Origin: Actinomyces glycerinitolerans
Lineage (GTDB): Bacteria; Actinomycetota; Actinomycetes; Actinomycetales; Actinomycetaceae
Length of the DNA stretch: 64,000 nt
Assembly: GCF_900098745.1 (NCBI RefSeq)
Contig: NZ_FQTT01000011.1
Span: forward strand, 156,227-220,226
Reading direction: 5' to 3'
Shown here: positions 37,885 to 46,443 of the stretch, piece after piece
How positions within the stretch are numbered: position 1 is the first letter of the stretch
Layout: each line of letters opens with the position of its first letter
Position numbers and translations under genes: made by a program
Notes under the pieces: model-generated
What the model was told of the DNA's origin: nothing
Seen by the model: only the letters and a program-made list of their open reading frames with translations
The model's database searches: none

Positions 37885-39091
37885 GGTAGGCCTCGATGGC
37901 GCGATGGCGGAAGCTGTAGGGCCTGGTGCGGCGGATAATGCGTCGGGTGAGGTCCAAGCGCTGCGCCGTAGGTCCGGCGTCGGTCCCCTTCGCATAGCCG
38001 GCGGCCCGGGCGATATTGGTCAGGGTGCGCTCCTCGGGCTCCAAACCAGCCATGGTCTCGAGGAACTGCCGTTCGCGCCCGGGGAGTCGATCCAGGATGC
38101 GCTGTACGTGCGCTTCGGCCTCTGGGGCGGCGTCACGCCACCCGGTTCGCACCTGCGTAGCAGTGATGAGATTGCCGGTACCGGCATACCAGGCGCGCTC
38201 CCCCGCGAGCTGGAAAAGGAACGGCTCTCCGCAAGAAAGCTCCACGATGGCGCGCTGCGCCGCGGGTTCCATGAACACTCGATCCGCATCGCCGCCGTCA
38301 TTGGCGATTGACCAGCCGTCCGTGACAAAGGGCTGCAGCGCGGCCATGAGAGCTGTGTCGTCGATAGCATCGAGGGTGATGGTGCGGAAACGGCGCGCGA
38401 AGGTTGCTCCTGTACGGGCACCCGCCGTATCTGCGAACTCGGGTAATCCGGTCAAGTACACGGCGATCGGAAGGCCGCGATCCACCTGCATGCCTCCGGG
38501 GACGGCAATGGTCTCCTCGTACGCGAGGGCGTCACCTAGTGCGGTCAGCAGTTGCGAGCGGGTGCTCTCATCGGTGATGTTCTGTACTTCGTCGATGTGG
38601 ATTAGCACCATGACGTCTCGGCGCTGAATGGCTGCGCGTCCGATCTCGATCAGCAAGTCGGTCAACACGGTGTACGGCTCCGGCCCCTCCTGCGCACGCA
38701 CGGACGGCGAGACGCCGGAGATGGCCACGGTCTCTACCCGCCGCAGGAGTTCTGATATGTGCTGCTCACGGGCCGTCGCCAGCCCCGCTGCCGACGCCAG
38801 ATCGAGCAGGGCCACGGCGAGCCGCTTGATGGGGTCGGTTCCGGAAGGGATGCGCAGCTGCGGAGTCACCCAGTCACCGACGTCGGTGGCGTCACGCGCG
38901 ATCCGCCGTACCAGTGAGGACTTGCCCGAGCCCGCCTCTCCGAGGATCGTACGGCCCCGCTCGTGGATGCCGGCCAGGCGTCGCGGTCGCAGCACGTCCC
39001 GCCAGTCGCTGAGCTGATCGGCTCGTCCGGCCCACACCTCGGGGACCGTGTCCGAACCGGGGCTGAACGGCGAATCGAGAGGAGTCCTCAC
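37862..39091 (-). CDS. AAA family ATPase, orphan
   Basis: A 409-residue ATPase with Walker A GEAGSGKS (residues 51-58) and Walker B VLIHIDEVQ (162-170) and a C-terminal region (about 330-409) that could be a winged helix. It resembles the AAA_16/ORC-Cdc6-like group. The GTG start at 39091 is chosen because the frame further upstream runs through the intergenic box array and is low complexity; no Shine-Dalgarno is seen, and a palindrome fills that position. It lies immediately beside box array 3. Function unknown; binding to that array is a hypothesis. Confidence 0.7.
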   Translation of the reverse strand: MRTPLDSPFSPGSDTVPEVWAGRADQLSDWRDVLRPRRLAGIHERGRTILGEAGSGKSSLVRRIARDATDVGDWVTPQLRIPSGTDPIKRLAVALLDLASAAGLATAREQHISELLRRVETVAISGVSPSVRAQEGPEPYTVLTDLLIEIGRAAIQRRDVMVLIHIDEVQNITDESTRSQLLTALGDALAYEETIAVPGGMQVDRGLPIAVYLTGLPEFADTAGARTGATFARRFRTITLDAIDDTALMAALQPFVTDGWSIANDGGDADRVFMEPAAQRAIVELSCGEPFLFQLAGERAWYAGTGNLITATQVRTGWRDAAPEAEAHVQRILDRLPGRERQFLETMAGLEPEERTLTNIARAAGYAKGTDAGPTAQRLDLTRRIIRRTRPYSFRHRAIEAYLTSDWPW

Positions 39092-39092
39092 G

Positions 39093-39108
39093 TTGATAAG
39101 TTTATCAA
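39093..39108. promoter_or_regulatory. AT-rich palindrome at the start of the AAA ATPase gene
   Basis: TTGATAAGTTTATCAA has perfect 7-bp arms around a 2-nt centre. It ends 1 nt before the proposed GTG start, where a ribosome-binding site would normally be. Its AT content is exceptional for this genome, which suggests an operator or leaderless promoter. Confidence 0.45.
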
Positions 39109-39185
39109 GAGCGCCGGTGCGCCGTTCCGCAAACGCCTCAGCTCGCCATATCGGGCTCTTCCGGTTTGAGGGTGTGGTGCGGGGA

Positions 39186-39411
39186 GGTCGTACTCGACCC
39201 GCCGGGGTCGCGTTCGGGCTGAAGAGGACGTACTCGCCCGGCGAGGACGGGTCGTTCTGGGGCTTGTAAGGTCGTCTTCGGGCACGCGAGGTCGTGTTCG
39301 GGCGTAGAAGGTCGTGTTCGCCCGGCCGGGTCGGGTCGTTCTGAGGCTCGCGGGGACGTCTTCGGGCTCGCGAGGTCGTACTCGAGCACCCCGCGCTCGT
39401 CGAATACGACC
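39186..39411. repeat. box array 3 (GGTCGTNTTCG, mostly 20-bp spacing)
   Basis: Ten direct boxes of the form GG(T/A)CGTNYTCG start at 39186, 39206, 39226, 39250, 39270, 39290, 39310, 39334, 39354 and 39374, with spacing 20 bp except two 24-bp steps. One inverted box CGAATACGACC follows at 39401. The array lies directly upstream of the AAA ATPase gene, so it could be its control region or its binding target. Confidence 0.8.
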
Positions 39412-39420
39412 TTTTCCGCC

Positions 39421-39449
39421 CGAAACCCTCCACATCCGGGAGGGTTTCG
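39421..39449. terminator. perfect 11-bp hairpin beside repeat copy B
   Basis: CGAAACCCTCC and GGAGGGTTTCG pair perfectly around a 7-nt loop. The G-rich module starts 2 nt later. It is terminator-like, but no T-run follows on either strand. Confidence 0.5.
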
Positions 39450-39840
39450 GGGCTCTTCGTGTGTGGGGGTGTGGCTGGTGGTGTGTTCTGGCCGGTCCGA
39501 GGACGGCCTCTCCCGCGCTCTAGCGCTACCTTCCTGCGCCCGAGGATGGCTTGTCTTTGGACGTGAGGATGTGGGCGGTCAGCGGCGCTGCCCTCCCGCG
39601 CCCGAGGGAGGCCTCGCACCACGAGCACAAGCACCGCCCGTCCTCAGGCTGCCCTCCCGCGCCCGAGCGAGGCCTGCCGCATCGTGGTTCCATGCGGCCG
39701 CACCCTCAAGCTCAAGCGCGAAGCACCGGTCAGCGCTGGTCGGCGCTGGTTTCCGACCTTGGGGTGGTCGTGAACCGCACCCCAAGGTCGGAAAACGACA
39801 TGACAGCCGTCCCACGGGAGCACAGCCGACCCGGGAATCG
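39448..39840 (+). repeat. long intergenic repeat element, copy B
   Basis: Homologous to 7373-7715 on the opposite strand. It begins GGCTCTTCGTGT with the G-rich module, and ends CACGGGAGCACAGCCG. The internal palindrome is perfect here: arms TTTCCGACCTTGGGGTG at 39750-39766 and its complement at 39778-39794, loop 11 nt. The first 42 bp and last 65 bp are the best conserved parts between copies. Confidence 0.85.
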
Positions 39841-40057
39841 GGGGGGCTCCTCGGGATCACGGGTGTGGTGGTGCACAGGTAAGAGCCTGGCGGCAGTCAT
39901 TGTGGACGTCCGGCAGGAACATTCTGGCAGGCACGATGGGAAGGGCAGGCGCAATTGATCGCCGCGAGCCTGGACAGGCCACAACAGGTCCCGGCGGATG
40001 CGGCGGTTCGGGCGGGAGGACTCGGCTGCTCGCCTGACGGGGCCCCCTTCTCGGGTC

Positions 40058-40210
40058 GACGATTCGACACTTCCGACGACGGTACGTACCTTCTGATCAA
40101 CGATTCGTACTCCTATGGGACGGTACGTACCTCTAGGTGCCGAACCGCCACGAGAGGGTACGAATCGCCGGCGCTAAGTGCCGAACCGTCAACCACAGGT
40201 ACCAACCGCC
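40058..40210. repeat. bidirectional box array 2
   Basis: Four direct boxes (GACGATTCG, GACGGTACG, AACGATTCG, GACGGTACG) start at 40058, 40078, 40099 and 40119. Four inverted boxes (CGAACCGCC, CGAATCGCC, CGAACCGTC, CCAACCGCC) start at 40141, 40161, 40182 and 40202. Spacing is 20, 21, 20, then 20, 21, 20. The direct-then-inverted plan and the spacing match array 1 although the boxes have diverged. Confidence 0.8.
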
Positions 40211-40440
40211 AGGGCCCGCGCCGACCTACGCGCCAGATCCCACCCGGGAAAACACACCAGACAACCCAACCCACCCCCTCCCAGCACCCCGACCGACCCG
40301 CACCCGGCAACGAAGCGACGGAGCAGACGCACCCCGGGAGCCCGGCGTTGGCGATGCACCCGCCGCCAGCCACAGCACACGACCTCAAACGCTACTGACC
40401 CAGGCATCAACGATCAGACTCAGCCCTCCGCCCCCAGCCA

Positions 40441-40487
40441 GCAGCACCCACCCCCCACCAACCACACCCACCAACCTGAAGAACCCC
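40441..40487 (-). repeat. G-rich module, diverged copy
   Basis: On the minus strand GGTTCTTCAGGTTGGTGGG and following G-tracts match the module GGCTCTTCGTGTTTGTGGG with a few changes. It faces the module at 39451, so the pair brackets array 2 as the pair at 6801/7715 brackets array 1. Confidence 0.55.
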
Positions 40488-40567
40488 ATATCTACCGACC
40501 TCGGCGGTTACTTCAACCGACCTCGGCGAAGAGGAGAGCCGGCCAGCGGGCACAGGGGCCCACGCGG

Positions 40568-42109
40568 TCAGGAGTCTTTGCGCTCCTTGAGGGTCACGGG
40601 CACCTGGAGCTCTTCTCCGTCGCGAATGATCGTCAGCGTCACCTCGTCGCCGGCCGAGTACTGGCGCACGAAGCCGGTCAGGGCGGCCGCCTGGCTGGTG
40701 GCCTTGCCGTCGATCGCGGTGATGACGTCACCCTGCTTGATGCCGGCCTGATCCGCGGGCGAGCCGGATTCGACGGAGCCGACCTCGGCACCCGCACGCG
40801 TGACGCCGTCGGAGGTGGTGGCGCCGCCGTCGCCGATGGACACGCCCAGGTAGGCGTGTGTCGCCGTGCCGGTCTCGATGAGTTGGTCGGCGACCTTCTG
40901 CGCCAGGTTGGAGGGGATCGCGAAACCGATGCCGATCGACCCCGCGGAGGAGTCCGCGGAGCTGGACAGACTGGCGATCGAGCTGGTGATGCCGATGACG
41001 GCACCGGTCTCATCGAACAGCGGGCCGCCGGAGTTGCCGGGGTTGATGGCCGCGTCGATCTGGATGGCGTTGGTGTACACCTGTGTCGTGGTGGTCTGGG
41101 ACTGCCCCAGCAGGCCGCCGAGCTGGCCGGGCAACGCGGATCCGGACTGCTCCTCGGTTTCCTCCTGGGTGGTGACCACGGGGCGGTTCAGAGCGGAGAT
41201 GATGCCGGTGGTGGCCGTGGAGGACAGCCCCAGCGGGTTGCCGATCGCCATGACGTCCTCACCGGTGACCAGCTCGTCGGAGTTGCCGAATCGGGCGACC
41301 GTGAGGTCACTCGGGGCGTCGACCAGTTCGATGACGGCCAGGTCGGTGGTCGGGTCGGTGCCGGTCAGCTCCGCGTCGAAAATGCGCCCATCGGCGAGCG
41401 TCACCTGAATCTGGCTGGCGCCGGAAACCACGTGGTTGTTGGTGATGATGTGTCCGTCGGCGTCGTAGATCACGCCGGATCCCACCGCGGTGCCGTCGTT
41501 CAGGGCGACGGTGATGGATACGACGGAGTTGGAGACCGCTGCCGTCACGGCCTCCCAATCGGGGGCGGTACCGGTAGAGGAGACGGTCTGGGTGGTGGCG
41601 CCGGTGGCGATCGCGGTGGGCGCGGAGACGGAGGCGGTGGGAGCGTCGTCGTCGAAGTGATGCAGCGCGGCCACGGTCCCGCCGCAGGCTAGCAGCGCGG
41701 TGACCAGGGACGTGACGATGACGCCGCCCCAGCCGGGGCCGCGGCGGCCGGAATCAGGGGTGGAGGGCGTCGGCGGCTGGTAGGGGGGCTGGCCGAAGGC
41801 CCCGGAGCCGCCGCCCTGTGCGGGCCGGTCGTAGGGGCTGGATGCCGATGCGGAGGGACGGCCGAAGCTGTATCCGGCGGGCGGCTGCGGCGCGGAGGTG
41901 TAGGGCGAGGAGCCGGCATCGGCATAACCCGAGTCGGCCGCGCCGGCATTGCTGCTGGAGTAGTCCGCACTGCTCGCGTAACCCGAGCTGACCGAGCCGC
42001 CGCCGGAGCCGCCCTGGTATGAACTCGCACCGCCGGACAGCTGCTGAGTGTCATCGCCGGCTGACTGCGCGGCATCGCCGGATGCGGCAAAGGGCTCGTT
42101 CGTGCTCAT
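40568..42109 (-). CDS. membrane-anchored HtrA/DegP-like serine protease with PDZ domain
   Basis: A 513-residue protein: a long Ser/Gly/Tyr/Ala-rich cytoplasmic tail (about 1-125), one membrane helix (GWGGVIVTSLVTALLACGGT), a trypsin-like protease domain and a C-terminal PDZ domain (about 420-505). The triad is visible as His in ITNNHVVSG, Asp in TTDLAVIEL and Ser in NPGNSGGPL. Such proteins act in envelope quality control or signalling. AGGAGGAG precedes the ATG. It is downstream of menC-menD with the same orientation but separated by 137 bp. Confidence 0.9.
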   Translation of the reverse strand: MSTNEPFAASGDAAQSAGDDTQQLSGGASSYQGGSGGGSVSSGYASSADYSSSNAGAADSGYADAGSSPYTSAPQPPAGYSFGRPSASASSPYDRPAQGGGSGAFGQPPYQPPTPSTPDSGRRGPGWGGVIVTSLVTALLACGGTVAALHHFDDDAPTASVSAPTAIATGATTQTVSSTGTAPDWEAVTAAVSNSVVSITVALNDGTAVGSGVIYDADGHIITNNHVVSGASQIQVTLADGRIFDAELTGTDPTTDLAVIELVDAPSDLTVARFGNSDELVTGEDVMAIGNPLGLSSTATTGIISALNRPVVTTQEETEEQSGSALPGQLGGLLGQSQTTTTQVYTNAIQIDAAINPGNSGGPLFDETGAVIGITSSIASLSSSADSSAGSIGIGFAIPSNLAQKVADQLIETGTATHAYLGVSIGDGGATTSDGVTRAGAEVGSVESGSPADQAGIKQGDVITAIDGKATSQAAALTGFVRQYSAGDEVTLTIIRDGEELQVPVTLKERKDS

Positions 42110-42246
42110 GGCTCTCCTCCTCGGGCCGTTGGCCCGTTCACTAAACGAATCTCACCTAATACGCACGACCTGGGGCATCACCGACACTCATCTGGGACTT
42201 GCCTGTGAACCGGGGCGTGGGGCCCGAGCGAGCGCGCCGGGCTGTG

Positions 42247-44136
42247 TCACGTGGAGTTGTTATCCCCCGCCTCGGCGGCGAGGCGCACGTGCACCAGGCT
42301 CAGTCCGTGCACGGGCTGGTCCAGGAGCGCCCGCAAGGCAGCGAGGCCGGGGGGCCGGTGCACCCGGAGGCCCAGCGCGGCCGCGAGCGCGGCCGGATCG
42401 GTGGCCTGCGGCGTGGTGAAGAAACGGGCCAGGTCCGCGGGCGGGGTGACGGCCGGGTACTCCAAGGTGGAGAAGATGGCTCCCCCGCCGTCGTCGATGA
42501 CGATGACCTGTAGGTCGGGCTCGGCCTCCAGGCTTCCGCGCGACAGGCTCATGGCGTCGTGCAGGAAGGTGAGGTCGCCGACGACGACGCGCACGGGCCC
42601 GGCCGTGATGGCGGCGCCGAGCGAGGTGGCGAGGGTGCCGTCGATGCCGGCCAGGCCCCGGTTGGCGATCGCGGCGGGCGCGGGGCCGCGGGCGGGCGCG
42701 GCCAGCCGGTCCAGGCGGCGGATCGTCAGGGAGGAGCCGACGACGAGCAGGGGCGCGGCGCCGACGGGGGCGCGCAGGGCGGCGTCCCACACGGCGGTGA
42801 CGGCGGCGTCCGCGCTGAGGATATCCGCGCGCGCCGGGTCGGGGTCGGCCGGCAGGGCGGCGACGGCGGCGTGCCAGCGCGCCGTCCAGCCGTGTGGGCC
42901 CTGGCCCAGATCGAGGGCGTCCGCCAGGTCGGCGGGAGCCGACGGCGCAGCGGTGCCGGCGGGCGCGTTCCGGTGGGCGGCGGGCATGAGCGGCACCACG
43001 GATGCGGCGGTGCCGGCGACGTCGGTCCAGCGGGACGTACCGGTCAGCACGTCGATGCGCAGGTCGTCGCGGCCCAGTAGGGCGCCGATCGGGCGGGTGA
43101 GGCTGGGGTGCCCGGCGACCACGACGCGCTCAACCTGTGCGGCGAGCCGGGCGCCGGCTCGGGTGTTCAGCAGCTCGGCGTAGCGGGTCAGGGCCTGGGG
43201 GCCGCCGCGCGCGCCGGAGGTCGGCTCGGCCAGCAGGGGCCAGTCCAGGTACTCGGCCAGGGCGCGCGCGTACCGCCCGGTGGCGTCGACGGCGTCGCCC
43301 GCGACGACGACGCCGTGCTCCTCCCGACACCCGTTCCCCGCGTTCTGCCGTGGTTGTTCCGCAGCCCCCGGACGCTGTGGGGCGGCGGGAACGGGAGCGA
43401 TCGGCGCGGCGGGCCCGCCCGAGGTCTCGGGGAGGCCCACTTGTGTCGGCGGTGCAACGCCCGGGGCCGTCCCGGTCCCGGCGGGCGTCTCCGCTCCGGG
43501 CTCGGGCGCGAGCGGGGGCCGGAAGCGGAGGTTGAGCTGGGCCGGCCCGGGGTCGTTGGTGAGTGCCCCGGTGGCGGCGTCTACCGCCCGGCGCACCTGG
43601 CCGGCGACGGCCCGCACGCCGGCCTGCCCCAGGTCGGCGGTGATGTCGGCGGGCAGGTCGACCGTCAGGCGCGCTGCGGCCCCGAAGATGCGGGTCTGCT
43701 CGGTGGTCTGGTTGGCGCCGGTGCCGACCGCCTCGTGGGGCCGGTCGGCGGTCACCAGCAGTAGGGGTACGCCGGCGGCGTCGGCCTCGGCGACGGCCGG
43801 ATGCAGGTTCGCCACCGCGGTGCCGGAGGTGGTGACGACGGCGGCAGGACGGCGGCGCCCGGCCAGCAGTTCGGCGCGGGCGCACCCCAGGGCGACGAAG
43901 CCGGCGCTGCGTTCGTCGAGGACCACCCGCACCCGCAGCTTCCCGTCCCGCTCGGCGGCGGCCAGGGCCGGAACCAGGGGCGCGGAGCGAGAGCCGGGGG
44001 CGAGGATCACCTGGTGCACGCCGGCGTGAATCAGGGCGCGGACGACGGTGCGGGCAGCCACGAGCGAGGGCGGCTCGGGATGCGAGTCTGTCCCGGGCCG
44101 CGCGTTGTTGCGGCCCGTGGAGTCGGCGGCGCTCAT
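42247..44136 (-). CDS. menD: SEPHCHC synthase (menaquinone synthesis)
   Basis: A 629-residue thiamine-diphosphate enzyme that joins isochorismate and 2-oxoglutarate. N-terminal motifs VILAPGSRSAPLVPALA, VVLDERSAGFVALGCA and VTTSGTAVANLHPAVAEA are diagnostic; the C-terminal ThDP site region reads ANRGLAGIDGTLATSLGAA and VVVGDLTFLHD. A Pro/Ala-rich linker of about 60 residues (about 215-275) is longer than usual. ATG overlaps the menC stop (ATGA). Confidence 0.93.
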   Translation of the reverse strand: MSAADSTGRNNARPGTDSHPEPPSLVAARTVVRALIHAGVHQVILAPGSRSAPLVPALAAAERDGKLRVRVVLDERSAGFVALGCARAELLAGRRRPAAVVTTSGTAVANLHPAVAEADAAGVPLLLVTADRPHEAVGTGANQTTEQTRIFGAAARLTVDLPADITADLGQAGVRAVAGQVRRAVDAATGALTNDPGPAQLNLRFRPPLAPEPGAETPAGTGTAPGVAPPTQVGLPETSGGPAAPIAPVPAAPQRPGAAEQPRQNAGNGCREEHGVVVAGDAVDATGRYARALAEYLDWPLLAEPTSGARGGPQALTRYAELLNTRAGARLAAQVERVVVAGHPSLTRPIGALLGRDDLRIDVLTGTSRWTDVAGTAASVVPLMPAAHRNAPAGTAAPSAPADLADALDLGQGPHGWTARWHAAVAALPADPDPARADILSADAAVTAVWDAALRAPVGAAPLLVVGSSLTIRRLDRLAAPARGPAPAAIANRGLAGIDGTLATSLGAAITAGPVRVVVGDLTFLHDAMSLSRGSLEAEPDLQVIVIDDGGGAIFSTLEYPAVTPPADLARFFTTPQATDPAALAAALGLRVHRPPGLAALRALLDQPVHGLSLVHVRLAAEAGDNNST

Positions 44137-45308
44137 AGGGGCAGTCCGGCCACGACGCTGCCGGCGTGGGCGCGCTCCCGCTCGCGTCGGCGCTGCAGGG
44201 CGGCCGTGATGTGGCTCAGGCGCAACTGCCAGCGGGCGGTGAGTTCGGCGTCGGCGGCGGCGGTGCGCAGCAGCGCTCGCGAGACGTGCACGGGGCGCAC
44301 CGGCAGGGCGCCGTCGGCGGGGATGGCGGCGGGGGCGGCGACGTCGCGGGCGAGCAGCCGGACGGTGCCCAGCCCGCAGGCGTGCTTGAGCCCGGGTAGG
44401 GCGGCGGCCAGCGCGACGCCCGCGCCGATGCCGACGCTGGTGTCGATGGCGGAGGAGACGACTGCCGGCAGGCCCAGGCGCTCAGCCAGGGCCAGGGCGC
44501 GACGGGCGCCACCGAGCGGGGCGACCTTGAGGACGGCCACGTCGGCGGCGTCCAGGCGGGCCACGGCCAGCGGGTCGGCGGCCAAGCGGATGGACTCGTC
44601 CGCGGCGATGGGGATGTCCACCAGTCGGCGCAGGTCGGCGAGCGCCTGCGTGGAGCCGCAGGGCTGTTCCACGTATTCCAGGCCCTGGGCGGCGGCATTC
44701 ATCAGCGGCAGGATTCTGCGGGCGGTCTCCAGGTCCCAGGCGCCGTTGACGTCGATGCGGATGCGGCCGTGCGGGCCGATGGCGTCGCGGACCGCCTCGA
44801 TGCGCTCCAGGTCGGCGGCCAGGCCCTGGCGGTCGGAGACGCGCGCTCCGGCGACCTTGACCTTGACGGTGACGGGGAGGGCGCTGGGAGGGGTGGCGGC
44901 ATGCCGAGCCGGCCCGGCGGCGGTGCCCGCCTCGGCGATCAGGGCGCGCGCCCGGTCGGGGTCGACGGCGGGGACGGTGATGTTGACGGGGATGGTCTCG
45001 CGGAGGCGGGGCAGGTCGGCGTTGCCGACGGTGGCCTGTTCCAGGGCGGCGGCCAGCCAGGGGGCGGCGGCGTCGGCGTCGTAGTCCCAGAAGGGGGCGA
45101 CCTCGCCCCAGCCGGCCGGGCCGTGCAGGAGCACGCCGTCACGGCGGGTCAGGCCACGGAAGGAGGTCTTCAGGGGGACGTCCCAGGCGACGGCTCGGTC
45201 GATGTCGGCCAGCAGCGCCCCGCCGACGCCGGCGCGCAGGGCGTCCAGATCGAGTCCGCCGCGCACGCGGGCGGACGCGGACTCCGGGCCGCGGTTGGGG
45301 ATGGTCAC
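44133..45308 (-). CDS. menC: o-succinylbenzoate synthase
   Basis: A 391-residue enolase-superfamily enzyme. The barrel shows the Lys pair in TVKVKVAG, metal ligands in IRIDVNGAWD, YVEQPC and AADESIRLA, and the distal Lys in VAVLKVAPLGG. It dehydrates SHCHC, the product of MenH, to o-succinylbenzoate. GTG start; menD follows with a 4-nt overlap. menH, menE, menB and menA are not in the window. Confidence 0.9.
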   Translation of the reverse strand: MTIPNRGPESASARVRGGLDLDALRAGVGGALLADIDRAVAWDVPLKTSFRGLTRRDGVLLHGPAGWGEVAPFWDYDADAAAPWLAAALEQATVGNADLPRLRETIPVNITVPAVDPDRARALIAEAGTAAGPARHAATPPSALPVTVKVKVAGARVSDRQGLAADLERIEAVRDAIGPHGRIRIDVNGAWDLETARRILPLMNAAAQGLEYVEQPCGSTQALADLRRLVDIPIAADESIRLAADPLAVARLDAADVAVLKVAPLGGARRALALAERLGLPAVVSSAIDTSVGIGAGVALAAALPGLKHACGLGTVRLLARDVAAPAAIPADGALPVRPVHVSRALLRTAAADAELTARWQLRLSHITAALQRRRERERAHAGSVVAGLPL

Positions 45309-45384
45309 GCCGACAGGATAGCCAGGGGGCCGGGCCGTGGTGGCCGGGCGTGACGATCAGTGCCTAATGGCAATGGTTCGGCCG

Positions 45385-45534
45385 TCATTCCTCGTCCATG
45401 CCGTAGAGCACCTTGCTGGCGGCATCGACGGCGTTGTCCTCCCTGGTGGCCGTCTCAAGCCCGGTCAGCCGCTGGGTCTGCGAGGCACCGGCGATGGCCC
45501 GACGGAGTGCACGGCGACGGCATCCGGCTTCCAT
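45385..45534 (-). CDS. small protein resembling VbhA-type antitoxin domain
   Basis: A 49-residue product whose middle, RRALRRAIAGASQTQRLTGL, resembles the inhibitory helix of VbhA-family antitoxins of Fic toxins. In those, an S/T-x-x-x-E-G motif blocks the Fic ATP site; here the corresponding stretch is T-Q-R-L-T-G, so the inhibitory Glu would be Thr. No Fic gene (HPFxxGNG) is adjacent. No ribosome-binding site precedes the ATG, so this may be a relic. The similarity is from memory of the family, not a search. Confidence 0.35.
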   Translation of the reverse strand: MEAGCRRRALRRAIAGASQTQRLTGLETATREDNAVDAASKVLYGMDEE

Positions 45535-45590
45535 AGATGGAAGCCGTTGGCCCAGCGCAGCGCGGTCCAGGTCACGCCGGTGGTTGCCCG

Positions 45591-45728
45591 TTACCTTGTT
45601 TGTGGTTCCGGGTGAAAACGGGTGAAGCTGACTTCGACTCCCGCGGCATGCGCCTGCGGAGCCGTTGACACCAGCAGTGCGGCGCCAGCGCCCAGGCCGA
45701 GCCCGGAGAGCAGGCTGCGTCGGGACAT
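45591..45728 (-). pseudogene. truncated Tat-type signal peptide gene
   Basis: The 45-residue frame reads MSRRSLLSGLGLGAGAALLV, with a further stretch to a cleavage-like AHA site, then stops after 16 more residues. The twin-Arg signal with nothing substantial to export suggests a gene cut short. The same frame continues open for about 40 codons after the TAA, so the original protein may have been longer. It overlaps the small VbhA-like frame region only by proximity. Confidence 0.45.
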
Positions 45729-45840
45729 GCGCAATGGCTACGATGCGTCTTGGGGTGTGGATGAGTGCATGGTTGTTCCTCGAGTCGGGGTGTTAATGCG
45801 AGGTCATGACATGCCGCGAGATTCCATGTGAGTGGGAGTA

Positions 45841-46443
45841 CTACCAGGGTGGCGGGCCCGCGAAGAAGGGCAGCAGCCAACGGTCCCAGACCAGGGCGAG
45901 CAGCACCGTGCCAACCAGGAAGACCGCTGTTGGAAACAGGCAGCGCGCCCACAGAGGGATCCGGTCTGCGAAGCAAGCCATCACTGTCAGAGTCGCCAGC
46001 CCCGCGAAGAATGGTGCCGCCAGTGCTATTAAATCCCACGGGTTCGGCCAGCACCCTGGGTAGGTACAGGTACCGTAGGTACCCGCGCCCGCCGTTAGAC
46101 GAATAAGGAACACCACACAAACAACACTTAGCGCAACCGCAATAGCTGCCACAACATCATAACGCCCCTTGGTGTGCCATTTCGGGATGAGAACGAAGCC
46201 GAGCGCCCCCTCCAGCGCGGAGCGCCACCAAACAAAAGTGAATGCTCCATCCCCCTTCATTATCCGTGTGACCATCCCGCTGTCGGCCGCCATATTCGGC
46301 CGGACCACCGAAAGGCCTGAGGCCATAGCAGCCCACTGCGCACCCCACAGCAACAGCGAGAACCCAACCAGCACCATTACCGTCCGCAAGGTGACACAAA
46401 GCCCAACCAGAAGCCGCTGGCAAGCCTTAGAATCAGTCCTCAT
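45841..46443 (-). CDS. hypothetical membrane protein
   Basis: A 200-residue protein with about five hydrophobic segments (around residues 15-43, 77-87, 101-121, 136-160 and 170-190). A Cys-containing loop, TYGTCTYPGCWPNPWD, lies between segments. Base composition is more AT-rich than the surroundings, which suggests recent arrival. No family was recognised. The frame is intact and the hydrophobic pattern is convincing, so it is probably a real gene, though no Shine-Dalgarno stands out. Confidence 0.5.
   Translation of the reverse strand: MRTDSKACQRLLVGLCVTLRTVMVLVGFSLLLWGAQWAAMASGLSVVRPNMAADSGMVTRIMKGDGAFTFVWWRSALEGALGFVLIPKWHTKGRYDVVAAIAVALSVVCVVFLIRLTAGAGTYGTCTYPGCWPNPWDLIALAAPFFAGLATLTVMACFADRIPLWARCLFPTAVFLVGTVLLALVWDRWLLPFFAGPPPW

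Larger units (their letters stand above)
39092..40567. other. 1.5-kb non-coding repeat block 2
   Basis: No credible gene is seen. It contains, in order: the palindrome at 39093, box array 3 (39186-39411), a hairpin (39421-39449), the long repeat element copy B (39448-39840), unique DNA, box array 2 (40058-40210), A/C-rich DNA, a diverged G-rich module on the minus strand (40441-40487), and two 13-bp ACCGACCTCGGCG repeats 22 bp apart (about 40495-40530). It shares its architecture with block 1, inverted. Confidence 0.8.
45309..45840. other. decayed region downstream of the membrane protein gene
   Basis: Apart from the small VbhA-like frame (45385-45534) and the truncated signal-peptide gene (45591-45728), nothing else is seen. 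The coding potential is scattered over three minus-strand frames, as expected for degraded or rearranged DNA. Confidence 0.5.

Noticed and set aside
39092..39634. N-terminal extension of the AAA ATPase through the box array
   Set aside because: The extension is low-complexity Arg/Pro/Thr sequence translated from box repeats and the G-rich module; the gene-like composition begins at the GTG at 39091.
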